Source: Rotaria macrura | Lineage: Eukaryota; Rotifera; Eurotatoria; Philodinida; Philodinidae | Assembly (NCBI GenBank): GCA_900239685.1 | Contig: OENT01000435.1 | Span: 53,622 to 117,621, forward strand | DNA length: 64,000 nt | Reading direction: 5' to 3' | Part shown: piece after piece, positions 1 through 12,987 of the stretch | Layout: every line of letters begins with the position of its first letter | Position numbering within the stretch: the stretch's first letter is position 1 | The notes under the pieces: generated by a model | The model's input: only the letters and a program-made list of their open reading frames with translations | Database searches by the model: none | What the model was told of the DNA's origin: nothing | Made by a program: the position numbers and the translations under genes

Positions 1-3000
1 TAGTTATTTTTTAATTACTTTTGATAAAAATATTTAAAATGCTCTTCCTATTAAATAATATTTATAATTCATGCTTAGCTAAATCTATTGGACATATACA
101 ATTTGCAAATATTAAGCCAATAGTTGCAGTACGCACTCTTTAATATTAACATTATAATGCTTGGCATAAAAAAAAAACTTCTTGTCGACGCACTTGATAT
201 TATTCTTCACAGCTGATTTATCGTAAAGCTCGGTCATTTACTATTCGATAATTTCTAATCTTAAACAGTGACAACGTGACATTTTAGCAATTCTTCTGTT
301 GAGTTTCCGATTGCATACACAATGATTTCTGTTATCCTTTTCATCGAACATAAATCGACATAGTTTTTAATATGTAAATACAATATTTATGCAGTTTGTG
401 ACTTTTCATACAGAAGGTAAAACGAGACAGCAGTAAAGATAAATTCTAAATAATCAATACAGAACAGATTATATCATTTGATAAGATTTTTTCGTCATAT
501 CACTAAGGAATAGGGCCTATTTATTGGTATGTATATATTTGTCACAAAAATTGTATTAAAGAGTAGATGTGAATGTATTAATAAGAGAAAATATTAACAT
601 AGAAAAGAAAAACATCAATACATTTTTATTTCCGATTAACCGCATCATTTTTTCAAGATATTCATCTAATGTCAATGTTTGTAACGTTCTTCGAAATTAT
701 ATGTAACCGTGCATTTCGATTGACAAACAACTTTTTTCGTGCAGGTTATATCATAGTTGCTAAATGACATGATGATAGGGATATCGATTAGTTTCTTTTT
801 AAGAAAAAAGTTCGTGTCAGTCATAGATATCGAGCTAATCACTTTGATTATGCTCGTTAATTATAGTTTAACTTTTCGACGAAACGAGAATCTATCATTT
901 AACATGCATCATAATTGTTTCTAAATGGCATTTAAACTTTATACCAAAGTAGATGAGTTCAATATCGTATTATGTTTACTAGAATCGATCAGAACGACTC
1001 TAAACAAGCCTGAATTTAACAAACACTAAATAGTCTATTTGACTACATTGCTCCAGAGAGGCGAAAAGATGTCAACTGAGCTAATGGATAGAACGTTCAC
1101 ATTTTTATTCTAAGGAAAAACGATAGATACATTTTTCTGTTGTTTCAACGTTCAAGTACAGCATTGAAATAACGAGAGTCTGGAGCAAGTCGGCGATGTT
1201 ATATGCAGTTGATTTAGAGAGAAAGAATAGTTTGATTTCGTCTAGCCGAATAAATGGAATTGTGATTCAGAAGTTTTGAAATTCGTCTTTGCATAAAACA
1301 TATAATTTGAGTGCACACTGATTTGTGAACAATTCCATTATTGAAATATTTACCTTGCTAGAAGTAGTTTGAAGCACGTTTTTCATAGGCTCTTTCTGTG
1401 AAGCTGCTTTTCTTGAAACTTGTTCATCTATCTTTATTGGTACGAGCTATTCTACATGAGTATTTTCATGAAATTGTCAACAAAAATGTTTAGTCAAACA
1501 CGTGTGTGATTACTTTAAACGATACTATCAGAAATAATCTATGATGCGTAAGTAATGAGACGAATCTCGCACTGTATTTTTCTTGAATAGAGAACAGCAC
1601 AGAAAGAGGAAAAACGTTTTTGTACCAGAAGATAGAGATATTTCTCCCCTTTCAAATCGTATATAATATCTGTTCATCATACGTTTATAAATCAAGCAGC
1701 GAAACAGGAAAGATGAACATCCTCTAAACGAGTCCCTAGATTTTATATGACGTGATTGTGCAAAACATCGATTCCGACATCTCATCGAGAAATAATCAGA
1801 TGTGCTACGAAGTGATAAAAAATACCTTATGAGTACTGTTTGAAATTTCCTACCGTCTTTCCGGTTGCTTCATTACTTTTATACATCCATGAGAAAAACA
1901 GATGTTATGCATGATTTAAAAGAGCAGACAAAGCTCCGGTGATTATTAGGTTCAATGTACAATACGGATAGACTATTATTTTTAAACTTTGTTATCCATT
2001 GAGGAATATGAAATTATGACAATCGTCGAGTCATGCAGTTCTCGATTCTCGTTTCTAATTGATGTCAAAGTTGTAAATAGTTCTTGTTGAGTCTTGCAAC
2101 CATGAACTTAATTAATGAACAAAAGAAAATATTTTCCCCTGTTGTATTCAATGGCAACCTTGTTAATTATACACCCGTTTTATTTCATAGCCATGAATCG
2201 ATGTCATGCTTCTTGGATTTAAAGTTTTGATAAAATAAACTTTTGAATACAAAATATTTATTATTCATGGTAGTGATAATTTTAAATTTTCTATTCAACG
2301 TGACCTTAGATTAAGTTGGTTGATGAACGTTTTAATGATATTGATGTTTCATAGTAACATGATGAGTTGGAAATATTCGCGTCCAAATATTTCCACGCAA
2401 ATATTTACTTCGAACACGTATTGATAGGTATATCATCATGAATGTCACAACAGCATGGTGAAATAAATTTACGCATCATACTTGTGTTCTAGTCACGTTT
2501 CGAAAATTCAAATTAACAACGAAAGTATCGTTTGTAACTTTCAAAAAACAAATCACAACATACATTGCATATCAGCTATCTCAACTTAACTTTCTTCTCA
2601 CAGAAAGTAGGTCATAAGAAAAATGTAAAATACAAATATTCACAGTCATCTCGTAATACACTATTTAGATTAAACATACGTTTGATTTTATATTCGTGTC
2701 ATGATTTCTACATCGATATTGACGAATTAATTTTTTATAACAGCATTCAGAGAGAGAGAATCTATCGATCGAGTTTTTATTAGCAAAATTTAGATTTTAT
2801 TTTGTTTGCAAAATCAAATTATTAACTCAATATGATATCGTTTTCTGATATGATGAGTACCACACAACAATGGACAATATTGAAATTTCGATCGATTATA
2901 TGAGAAAAATTGAATACTTGTTCTACGTAGAAGTTGTTCAGTAACATAGTTAATGTGAATTATTTTTCGAAAATATTCTTCGCAATATTGAGTTTATTAG

Positions 3001-3040
3001 GAAAAAAAAAATAAGAAAACAGTTCATGATTCAATTATTT
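1..3040. other. Non-coding, AT-rich stretch downstream of CFAP206
   Basis: I see no exon with splice signals and protein-like composition on either strand. The longest open frames (for example 1528-1785 minus and 2565-2783 plus) have random-looking, low-complexity translations. The only functional signal is the polyadenylation hexamer at the right edge that serves CFAP206. Confidence 0.6.
2993..2998 (-). promoter_or_regulatory. Poly(A) signal of CFAP206
   Basis: A canonical AATAAA on the minus strand lies about 43 nt past the CFAP206 stop codon (3043-3041). This position fits a 3'-end processing signal and supports the chosen terminal exon. Confidence 0.6.
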
Positions 3041-6000
3041 TTATTCGTCAATATCAATTGTCAAATCTATTTTTCTAACATTGGCCGGTAGAAATTGTCC
3101 ATCATCACGACGTTGATGTCCACGAATGCCACTTAAATAAACTTTTGGTTGTGGTACATTCGAATAATTATCACGTTTTGTCTGAATAAATTGATCTTTC
3201 GGTAGATAAACTTGTGTTGTATTGTCTCGTCGAAAATTGCTCATATTCGTTTGTACAGATTTTGTTAAACGTCTTCGTAAATTAGCTAATTTCAAAGCTT
3301 TACGCCGTAATTCCCATTCATTCCATTCATAATCTTTGACAATATTTTTTTCATGAAAATGAATATCCGTTTGTGTACCGAAATCAGCTTTCATTTGGGG
3401 CTTCGATGAAACTTGTGTTAGGTCACCGTACGATGCAACATTGGTAAATTGTGTATGTAAATCAAGTAATTGAATAAGTTCAGGATTTAATTTAGCATTA
3501 TTTGCTATGGATTCAATAAACGTTGCGGGTTTACGACAAAACAATATCGCATCTTTTGATTCACTAAATGAATAATATCTATCGTTAATTTGAACAATAC
3601 CAATGCGTGAATCACCATGAATTAATTTAAAATCATTTAAGGCTAAATTATAGGCGCAGAAACCTAGAACAAATAAAATGAATGAACTTGAAAAATGCAT
3701 TGTAGAGTATTCGTGTTGTTTTAATTTTTTATGCCGTACTAATCGCTAGTTCAGTGTGATCACTCTACTTGCTATTTTTACACGGATAACACTTGTGTGA
3801 TTGCATGGCTAGATTGAGTGGATTGGATTATAATGTAGTCTCATCTAAAAATATCTATTCGAGCTTTTTTGTTTGTACTCATCTATTTTGAGTAGCATTG
3901 AATGTGTTCGAGATAGAAAAAAATTAACTTAAGATAACTGTTAATTAATTAAATAACTACGTTCAATTTTACATACAAACTAACACTAAGAACCAAAAGT
4001 ATAGCGTATCGTATTATATGCCTGTCAACATTTAACTTTAATCTAATAAATAAATTAACGTTACTTGTCATGAAGGATTTCATATTCAACAATTTTATTA
4101 GAGCACCTGGCCTCAATCCAATCACCTGCATTTCTGTAATTTTTGCGAAAAAAATTCACATCTTCTCTCAACAACTTTTCTTTCCGGGATAGAATGATTG
4201 ACGCTCTACATTTATAATATAGTTTTCTTCAAAGTTAATTAATCTTCGTTGCGCAATTGTGATTACAAAATTGTTTCATTGAGTTGTATGGAACGTTCAG
4301 GAAAGCGTTTCTTCGCTCTAGAAAGATTTCTTTTGTATTTAAAATATGATACCCGTCGATGTCTCGCTTAATAATTTATCTTTTCATAGTTTTTCCTATC
4401 CACATTACAGTTAGTCNTCAACTTTTTCTTTGCACTACTACTCTGACTAAATCAGGGTACTCGACCTAACTCGATCACGACAGCTATTTCTTTGCCCTAA
4501 TTTGATTATCACATAGAAGAACACATGGAATGACAATCGATTTTAGAAACCAACATGCTCGCGATAGTCGAAGTACAAAATTCCGACTTAATGTGGGAAC
4601 AAAATATATAGCTGTGGCTATCAGCTATCCATAGATACCATGATGAGTCTTTCGAGCAATTTTTAAGTGTGATTTTGTATAGAGATGAGAAATCATACTT
4701 TTACTAATTTACTAGTTCGATTTTTATCAATATGCCAAAACACAAATCATGGAAATCAGGATGAGACACATAAATCAATTATTTTCGACTGAATAACAAA
4801 AAATACAAGCTTGAATGTTAGCTCACTTATCGATAAAATAGATTAAAATATACAGAGTGAAATCAAAATTCTTCATCTGAAATGTCAGTGCCTAAAGTCT
4901 TTTGAGTAAGTTGAACGACATTCTGAAGGTGTCAAACAGCAACAGCAATGTGAAGATCATTGGAAGGATTGCTTCGTTTTTCTGTTTACAAAATCGTCTA
5001 GTCAGACACAGGGAAACGAACCATGAGTTATTAGATCACTAGCCAAAGATAATTAAATACACTTAGATTCTATGAAATATTCTCATTCAAAAACCTCGAT
5101 TAAAATTAATAATACCAACTTTCACTAACTTTTCCAAAACGTTAACATGACGATTAACTTACTCTTTCTTTCATATTGCAAAATCACACGTAAAAATTGC
5201 TCGAAAGACTCATCATGGTATCTATGGATAGCTGATAGCCACAGCTATATATTTTGTTCCCACATTAAGTCGGAATTTTGTACATCGAGTATCGCGAGTA
5301 TGTTGGTTTCTAAAATCGATTGTCATTCCATGTGTTCTTCTATGTGATAATCAAATTAAGGCAAAGAAATAGCTGTCGTGATCGAGTTAGGTCGAGTACC
5401 CTGATNGAAAAACTATGAAAAGATAAATTATTAAGCGAGACATCGACGGGTATCATATTTTAAATACAAAAGAAATCTTTCTAGAGCGAAGAAACTTTTT
5501 TCTGAGCGTTCCATACAACTCAATGAAACATTTTTGTAATCACGATTGCGCAACAAAGACTAATTAATTTTGAAGAAAACTATATTACAAATGTAGAGCG
5601 TCAATCATTCTATCCCGGAAAGAAAATTGATTTGAAACGAACGTTGTTGAGAGAAGATGTGAATTTTTTTCGCAAAAATTACAGAAATGCAGGTGATCGG
5701 ATTGAGGCCAGATGCTCTATTTGGTATCTTACGGAATTAATCAACAAAAGTGTGAGTGTCACGATGCTCGTCAATCATGTCATCTAAGAGTACATCGTGT
5801 CTATTATAGATCGTAAGCTGAATGAATTTGATAAATTACATCATGACAATGTGGGATTTTCTTTAAATAGTAACACTAATCGGCAAATGATGTATTTTAT
5901 TCATATATTCAACTATAAATCATACGAAATATGAATAATTGATCTTTTTTTTCCTACCTTTATACATTAATGGTAATTTATCGAAATTTTTTGTTGTATC

Positions 6001-8634
6001 TTGATAAAACCAAGTTCCTTCGGCATTTCGTTCTTCGGGTTGTACGACAGCACCACCATTGTTAACTGATAAACGTTGTTTATCTGTTACAATCGATATT
6101 TTCATTAAACACTTTCGTAAAGCTTCATCAGCTAATAATTCTTTAGAATTAACTGTATACGGTTCAAGACTATATACTAGAAAGCGAAATGAATAAAAAA
6201 AAGTAAATCCCTAGATTTCACATAATGGAAAAATTTATTTACAAATATTTGAAAGAACACTCAATAGAACCATTTCATCTTGAAATCCAAACCATATGGT
6301 TGCCAAATGCATAAATTGAGGATAAACTTGAGCAGTAGGCACTCTAAATTTAACAAATTAATTTTAGTCAAATGAAAAAAAACAAAATGTTCTTATTTAA
6401 TTTTAATCGAACATAAGTTAAGTCAAATCTTATCAACATGATCTTTGATTTAATATTTAAAATTGTTTTGACATTAGATGTACTGCCTGTAATAATATCA
6501 ATCAAGTCTGACATCATCCAAACAATCGCACGATATGTCATCAACATACATGCAAAGAGTAACGCTAATTATTTTCCTGTGCAATAAAAGTTCATATGTA
6601 TTCATTGGAAAATATTCTAGTCAATGATTTGCTTATTGAACCTTTCAAAAATTAAAATGAAGCAATCTAGACTAGAATACTATTTGGATTATTTCGTATC
6701 TATTTTTATAAAACAGAGAAACGACATGTTTTTTTTGTTTCAAACTGATAATCCTTAACTATAATATGAATCTAGTTACAGTTAAACCATGTATTGTTAA
6801 TTATTCGAATAAGTCGAACGTCTTTGAATTCATAAACAAGAGATTGGATTAAAAATAGTTCATTAATAATTTCTGCATGAGATTAACTTGACAAATCCCA
6901 TTTTTAGATACAACAACGTTCTTAGGTTATCGGGAACGAAGAAGACGTAGAGTCTGTTGAGTTTGACACTTTGGACTCGATATTTGAGGGAGTTGAGGCG
7001 GTTTTGTTCGAAAGTCGACAAGAGAAAGAACAGGAAATCAACTGAAGAGAAGAAAAAGTGTTTGACGATTGAAAGTGTGAAGAGAATGGGATCAACCTTC
7101 ACACACTTAACGGATGAAAAACATTCGTAGATTCTTTTCATTGATTTCAGTACTATATTGATTATATTAAAATATAATGTATAACTATAGATAAAATCTT
7201 ACATAAGATAGAGAGAGAGAGAGAGAAAACTTATCGAGTTTATTAATGTTATCCGACATAGTACTTATTACTATTAATAGAACTTCATTCATGAATACTA
7301 ATCTACTCTCATCATGCATTTATAAGTGTTTTCTTTATGTATTCCTTAGAAGATTCTCGTTTGATTATGAGTATAAATATATAAATTATTTTTCACTAAC
7401 GCTGTTTTATTTTGTATCGTTGTTTTCAATTGTTCCAAACGCGTTTTAAATTGTGTTAATAATTCTTCAACTTCATGAGCACTTTGTCGTACATCAGTTA
7501 ATAGTATATTAAGATAAAGTTCAAGTTGTCGAGAATTAATCATCGACTCTTGTACTTTAGATTTAGTAGCCTCTTTACTCAATTGTTTTTGTGATAATGT
7601 TGACATCGTATCTAAAACAGCGATCAATTTTTCACTTGAATCAATCGCATCTTCGGTTTGTTGTTGAATTTCTTTTAATGTTGCCGGTATAGCTTCATTT
7701 AATATAGCTAAAGTGTACGAAAGAAATAACGCGGTGTTGTTTTTTTGTTATGTTTGTAAAATTTATTTACCAGGCAAATTATCTATGCCTTCGCCACCTT
7801 TTCCACATTCCTTATTGAATAAACGGATGCCAGTCACAATTTGTGTTAATTCAATCAATTGTCGATCTTTATCTCGTTTGGATAAACTAAGAAAATTACC
7901 TAATTCTGTTTGTGGAAAAACACTTTGTAAAGCAGCTGTAGCTTCTCGTACGACCGATATGTCTATCATTAATATGATCGCTTATCTTTGTTTTACAGAA
8001 TCATAAAAATGATTTGACATACCTGTCGGTGAGCCAAGACCAGATCGAAGTAAAACACTTGAAACAATTTTTCGATAGAGTGATTCAAGTTCATCTTTCG
8101 ATGATGCTCGATTATCGGTTATTTCGCGTAAAATTGGTTGCAGACGAGTTTCTACATAAGAAAAGAAACGAAATGAAACTTCTTTATCTTTATTTGATCT
8201 CATTTTTTTTTGAGTTCTACCAAGTACACGTCGATGTTCAGTTAAAAATTCATCACGTGTTGTATAATTCATATCGAAATAGACTTGCATTTTAATCGTA
8301 TCAAGTGATGATGATTTACTGTCAAGTAAACGTTTCACGCACAAATCAATAAGACGTTGAACATCGTCGGATGCTAGAACACGATCTACTTGAAAATCAT
8401 TTTGTGGTTCAAGTACAACTGCTTTAACAATGAATGCGACTAATGTTTCAGATACACCTAAATTTGACGAATACAAACACAAACGCAAGTATTGAAAGTA
8501 AGCTACAAAAATTATTCACAAAAAAAAAATCAAACAAACGTACCTTCACCACGCGATGCACATTCTTGAACTATTTCTCGAATAATATTTTTAATAACAC
8601 CTTCAGCTTGAATACGATTAGCAGCGTTGCTCAT
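3041..8634 (-). CDS. CFAP206: Cilia- and flagella-associated protein 206
   Basis: Axonemal protein of motile cilia. In other organisms it sits at the base of radial spoke 2 and supports its assembly. Eight exons join in frame to 632 codons plus stop: 8634-8544, 8457-8221, 8151-8023, 7962-7771, 7707-7401, 6343-6243, 6176-5958 and 3663-3041. Every intron is GT-AG. Human CFAP206 is about 622 aa and the two align end to end from memory: an early KMQVYFDMNY block, EITDNRA, LRSGLGSPTD, TGIRLFN and CGKGGEGID, a TxNFDKL block before the FCAY block, and the basic C-terminal EYNEWELRRKA-like segment (here YEWNEWELRRKA). The start ATG at 8634 gives MSNAANRIQAEG, matching the family N-terminus. Intron 2 (8220-8152) lacks a stop and reads through in frame, so it could be mistaken for an insertion. 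Introns 5 (1,057 bp) and 7 (2.3 kb) are far longer than the rest. Identity is very secure; individual splice sites are slightly less so. Confidence 0.95.
4099..5719. mobile_element. Long-terminal-inverted-repeat DNA element, TA-flanked
   Basis: Two arms of roughly 540-580 bp (4101 to about 4680, and about 5178 to 5717) are near-perfect reverse complements around a central segment of about 500 bp. The outermost bases read GAGCA...TGCTC and are bordered on both sides by TA (4099-4100 and 5718-5719). That matches a TA target duplication as made by Tc1/mariner-type transposases. No transposase-like frame is present, so it would be non-autonomous. It lies inside the last intron of CFAP206. The arms are very similar, which suggests recent insertion or gene-conversion homogenisation. 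One ambiguous base lies in each arm (4417 and 5406). The TA duplication could be chance, because the region is AT-rich. Confidence 0.75.
7209..7227. repeat. (GA)n microsatellite in CFAP206 intron 5
   Basis: A pure GA dinucleotide run lies inside the 1,057-bp intron 5 (7400-6344). I see no other structured feature in that intron. Confidence 0.8.
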
Positions 8635-11040
8635 GATTTCGTTTATCTGAAAGTGAGAAGAGCATTTTTCTAGTTGATCGAATATTAGTAAAGTTTAATA
8701 ATGTACTTGACTATGTCATTAGTGTTAGTCATTGAATCATCGTTCCATTCTCGATGGAATAAGGATTCTTTATATGAATGTGTTCGTTTTAGTGCACTTG
8801 ATTTTCGAGATTCAATCATGCAAATATAAGAGTGCAACTAAAGGTTTATCATTCAGTTAAATGAATAGTCAATGTGGACTTCCGATCGATAGTGAAAAGT
8901 AAAGACTTTTAACTGTGGCGTATTGGTTCTGCATTAGTATAGAGAAATTTATCAAGCACACAAAGTTTTTAGTTTGTTTTCCACCTCTCACATAGATTGA
9001 TGTCATTAGCAAAAGCAAAAAATGGAAAAATCTATCAAGTGTAAAAAGACAATGAATAGAGAAGTATCGTGCTCGATGAATAAACGAGAAATTGGAAGTG
9101 ATTTCATCGACAAAGATAATTATTTTTCTGCTTTCTAAATAAAAGTATTCACAAAAAGAAAAAAGAAACAATCCTATTATCAATAGATCTATTCTCTATA
9201 TATTTGTTTTCAATTATCACTGATACATGAAGATTTTAGAAATCTACTTTCAACTTTGTACCTACTCTTGATTATATTTTACGTATCAACAAAGTAAATG
9301 TATTCCATGTATTTATTATTGCTTTCAAAAAATTTGAATTATTCTTTACACCATTTGCTAGAGTTCACTCAACAATGTTTCTAAGCAACTGTGAGAAGAA
9401 GTTTCTTGTTATAGTATATCTATTCGTTTTGAATATATAGTACGCGAATGACAATTACATCAATTGAAAAGTCAAAAAATCGATGAATGCACTCTTAATT
9501 AATCAAATTTAGTTAAACAATAAATATCTGTATCTTTCTTTCTCTCATATGTTTATATGTATGTATATATATATATATATACACGCTATTAGAGGTCGCT
9601 CACAATCAGTGAAACAATATTGCTTATCACTGTGCAACTGAAAAAAAATCATTAACTAACAATTCCCGACAATGATTGAATAGCTTGGCTTGTATTAATA
9701 TTAACAATACCAAGCAATCTGTATGCCAGTCTTTCCTTCCATTTGTCTTCTTTTTTTTGTTATTTGACGTTCGCATTATTACTGTTCTTTCTTGGGCTAC
9801 AAGATGAGATGCACGAACAAGGCAATAGCTAGTTATTGTCTTCCTTCCGTAGTGTATCATTCTAGACATGAATTGGCAAAGAAAACGCAATTATGTTTAT
9901 CCAAATACAAGTCGTCTACTGTCGCAAAACAAAATTCTTTTGTCAAATGATGTTCGAGCGCGAACGATGACAGACACCCGTCATTTAGTTTGAGGCAAAA
10001 AAATAGAAAAGCGAGAGAGCAACAACCAAAATAACATACATTTCTATATCTATTTTGTTGTGTATTCTAGCAATATAAGTCGAAATAAGATTAAGATACA
10101 GCCCACACTGACTGACTTCCTAATGGAATCAAGACGATAAGGATAGAATCCAAACGAATGAACGATCAACTATCTGTCACTTTCTGCATGATAAAGTAGT
10201 TGTATTTTACATGAGTGCAATAAGATTTGCTTTTTTTGTTTTTGAATAAGATCAAACAACTTAGTCTTGTACGTATTGTAAATGTTTGCAAAGGAAATAC
10301 TTAGTGCGCGCAGAACTTTAAGTTTTTAATTTTCAATTTATAGAAGATAGATGGATCCCTCGAGATTGTTGATCAGGTGCCTGCATAGGCATAATGAATG
10401 GATTTGTTGAGCACGCTCTTTCTCTTTTTTTCCGTCTCGCCGACACATACATGACATTTATAAAATTGACTACTTCTTTGCACTATATACCTTTTCATCA
10501 TCGGTACGTTCAAGTATGGATTCAATCATTGTAAAAGGTAAGTTTCTTGAATGAAAAGAAATTTCTATAGTAATATAACTTTCTCTTTTCTCTTCTTTCC
10601 CGGAGTATTCAGTTTTGCTCTTGTGCTATTGTCACTCTTGTCTACTATTACTAGTGCTCAAAAAAGCAAAAAGTAAAGAAAAAGTGCAGAGACAAGAAAC
10701 ATAAATAATTTATAATGACACATACTATCTTTCACGCTCTCTGTGCCTGTCATTGAATCTCAGTGTATGAAAGAAGAAAATGGAAAATTTGATTGAATTT
10801 TATTTTCAATCATTTATACAGAATGACATATAAGGCTTAGCAAGTTAGTCACGAATAGAAAACTTTCTTCAATGTTCATTAGAATCCTATTTGAGAATGA
10901 ATATTTACAACTATTGAGCCAATAGATACATTGGAAAGTGTGATCATGAATTCAATTTTTATGCGCGAAATCTCCGATTTCAAGCATGTCTCTCTTTGCT
11001 TAACTATATGACAATATTTGATTTAGATTTAGCATAAATC

Positions 11041-11921
11041 CTTGAATAGAAAAAAAAAATGCTACATGATTAGATTTAGTGCTAATAGAGTTAAGAAAAT
11101 GTTATCATGTACAGATAGATCTAGCATGCTTCATAGCATGTAATTCTTATCACCTTTTTCTTTTTTAGTTCTATCCAGTTTTCTTGCGCAAACTAGGAAA
11201 GAGCATTTGTCATGTCCCATTAGAATCACCGATTTCCAAACAACAGTAGTACCTATTTAGTTATTTTTAGATTGTGTTTTTTTTCAGACAAGAAAATTGA
11301 CATTTTTCTGATTGCAACGACAGAAGTCATTTTATGAATTGTACATATACGAGAGTTGCCATTCTTGTTTTTCATCTCAAGCAGAAAATAGTTATGATCA
11401 AATTTAGAATCAGAAAGAAAAGACACAGACATATTTCTTTAACAAAAAGGAACGTTTGGTCAATCTCAGTAGATTTCTCTTTTCTGAAGCCGTGCTACTT
11501 TGTTCCCTTGAGACAAATTCTCGTACAAAATGTGTTATTTTGTTGAAACATATATGGGCTTAAAAGTAGGTCTCTTTGTTTTTTGTTGTTTCTGGTACTG
11601 ATTCTAAGTTTCATATTGACTTTGATCTAAAACTAAATTATACACAAAAGCAGTTTTTCATAGAATTATTCTTGCCGCACTCTAATCATACATGAAACAA
11701 AATCTAAAAATATCTAAATAGGTACTCTTTCATAAGTTCGTAACCCGGTGATTCTAATGAGATATGACACTTGCTCTTTTTACTTTCATAAAAGAAAACT
11801 AGATAGGTTTCTAAAGGTGAATAGAAATGTATTCTATGAAGCATGTTGCATCTATCTATTCATGATAACATTTTCTTAATGCTATTAGTATTAAATTTAA
11901 TCACTGAAGACTTTTCTATTC
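11041..11921. mobile_element. Inverted-repeat (foldback) element, decayed
   Basis: The segment 11041-11278 is repeated as a diverged reverse complement at about 11696-11921, separated by about 415 bp. Shared blocks include TTAAGAAAATGTTATCATG, CATGCTTCATAG, CATTAGAATCACCG and GTACCTATTTAG. Small insertions and many substitutions suggest an old non-autonomous foldback or MITE-like copy. No clear target-site duplication or transposase frame is visible. Confidence 0.6.
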
Positions 11922-12950
11922 AATCATTCATATGCAATAAAAATGAATTTTCCATTTTATCTTTTGCCATCAATAGCTTAGAGTCAGACATTATAGTGAA
12001 ATTTGAGACTGTGCTTATGTATCATGAGTTGATGATGTATCACGCATACGTCTCTATCCGACTGAGTCAAGTATTTTAAATTGTTTTCTAGTACTTAAAT
12101 TACAATGAAAACGATCCATGTCCATGTATATTTATATAGATAGATAGATAGATGCGTGATGAACTTGTCGAACATTATTTCAGTATATATAAATGATTGA
12201 GAATAAGAATTCAATCGAATTTTGCATATTCTATGGTTTATATGCATGCCTAGATATGCATATTTCTGTTTCTAGCATTGTTTCTCATATTCTTTTTTTC
12301 CCTAACGTAATACAACGGCTGTAGCTGGTGTTGTATGCGCATACTTTTCAAAAGACAGGCGACCCCCACACTTTCGCCTCCACAACGACCACTTCCGATA
12401 CAGCACCACCGACTGAGTTCTTCGGCAAAGAGTCTGACAAATGCGCAAGTATGTGAAGAAGACGAAGAAGGAGAAGGAGACGAGGAAGTCAGGAAAAAAT
12501 AGATATTGGCTCTTGCTATTACTCCATGATTCTTTTATGAAGCCCACACGCTTGTAATAGAGAAAAAGAGAAATATGATGAAAGTTGTCAACGCATATAA
12601 GGGAAAGCAAAAGAGAAACAGAGAGAATGAGAACAAAATAGAATCTGTATATATTTATGTTGTTGTTTGTATGTTGACCGGACGAGTTCGCTGTCGAGTT
12701 TAGTATCGTCAATTGGTATAGAGTGTTGTAAGTTATTTTAGTTGATTTTACAAGGAATGTCGGCTCCTATTGTTAGTTATTATAATTAGAATAATGCGGA
12801 TGAAATATAATCACAATACAGTCAGAATAATTAATAACGATGTGTTACGTGCCACACGCGAAATTCGAGAATGACAATCATGCACTCAGGTGGCTGCCAA
12901 AAACAATGTTCATACTACTCATTTTTTTATCCATTTCAAATGACGACTGA

Positions 12951-12951
12951 G

Positions 12952-12986
<35 letters not shown>

Positions 12987-12987
12987 C
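12951..12987. repeat. (AT)n(GT)n compound microsatellite
   Basis: A run of about six AT units passes directly into about eleven GT units. It is one of several simple repeats in this gene-free interval. Confidence 0.85.

Noticed and set aside
6863-7141. 92-codon minus-strand frame in CFAP206 intron 5
   Set aside because: CFAP206 aligns continuously across exons 5 and 6 without it, and the composition is not protein-like.
8730-8765. Possible RFX X-box near the CFAP206 start (GTTCCAT...ATGGAAT)
   Set aside because: The half-sites are inverted, but the spacing and core do not match the X-box consensus; AT-rich DNA gives such palindromes often.
12302-12712. 136-codon minus-strand open frame
   Set aside because: Hydrophobic low-complexity translation, no splice context and no family likeness. 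The complement of a purine-rich tract produces it.
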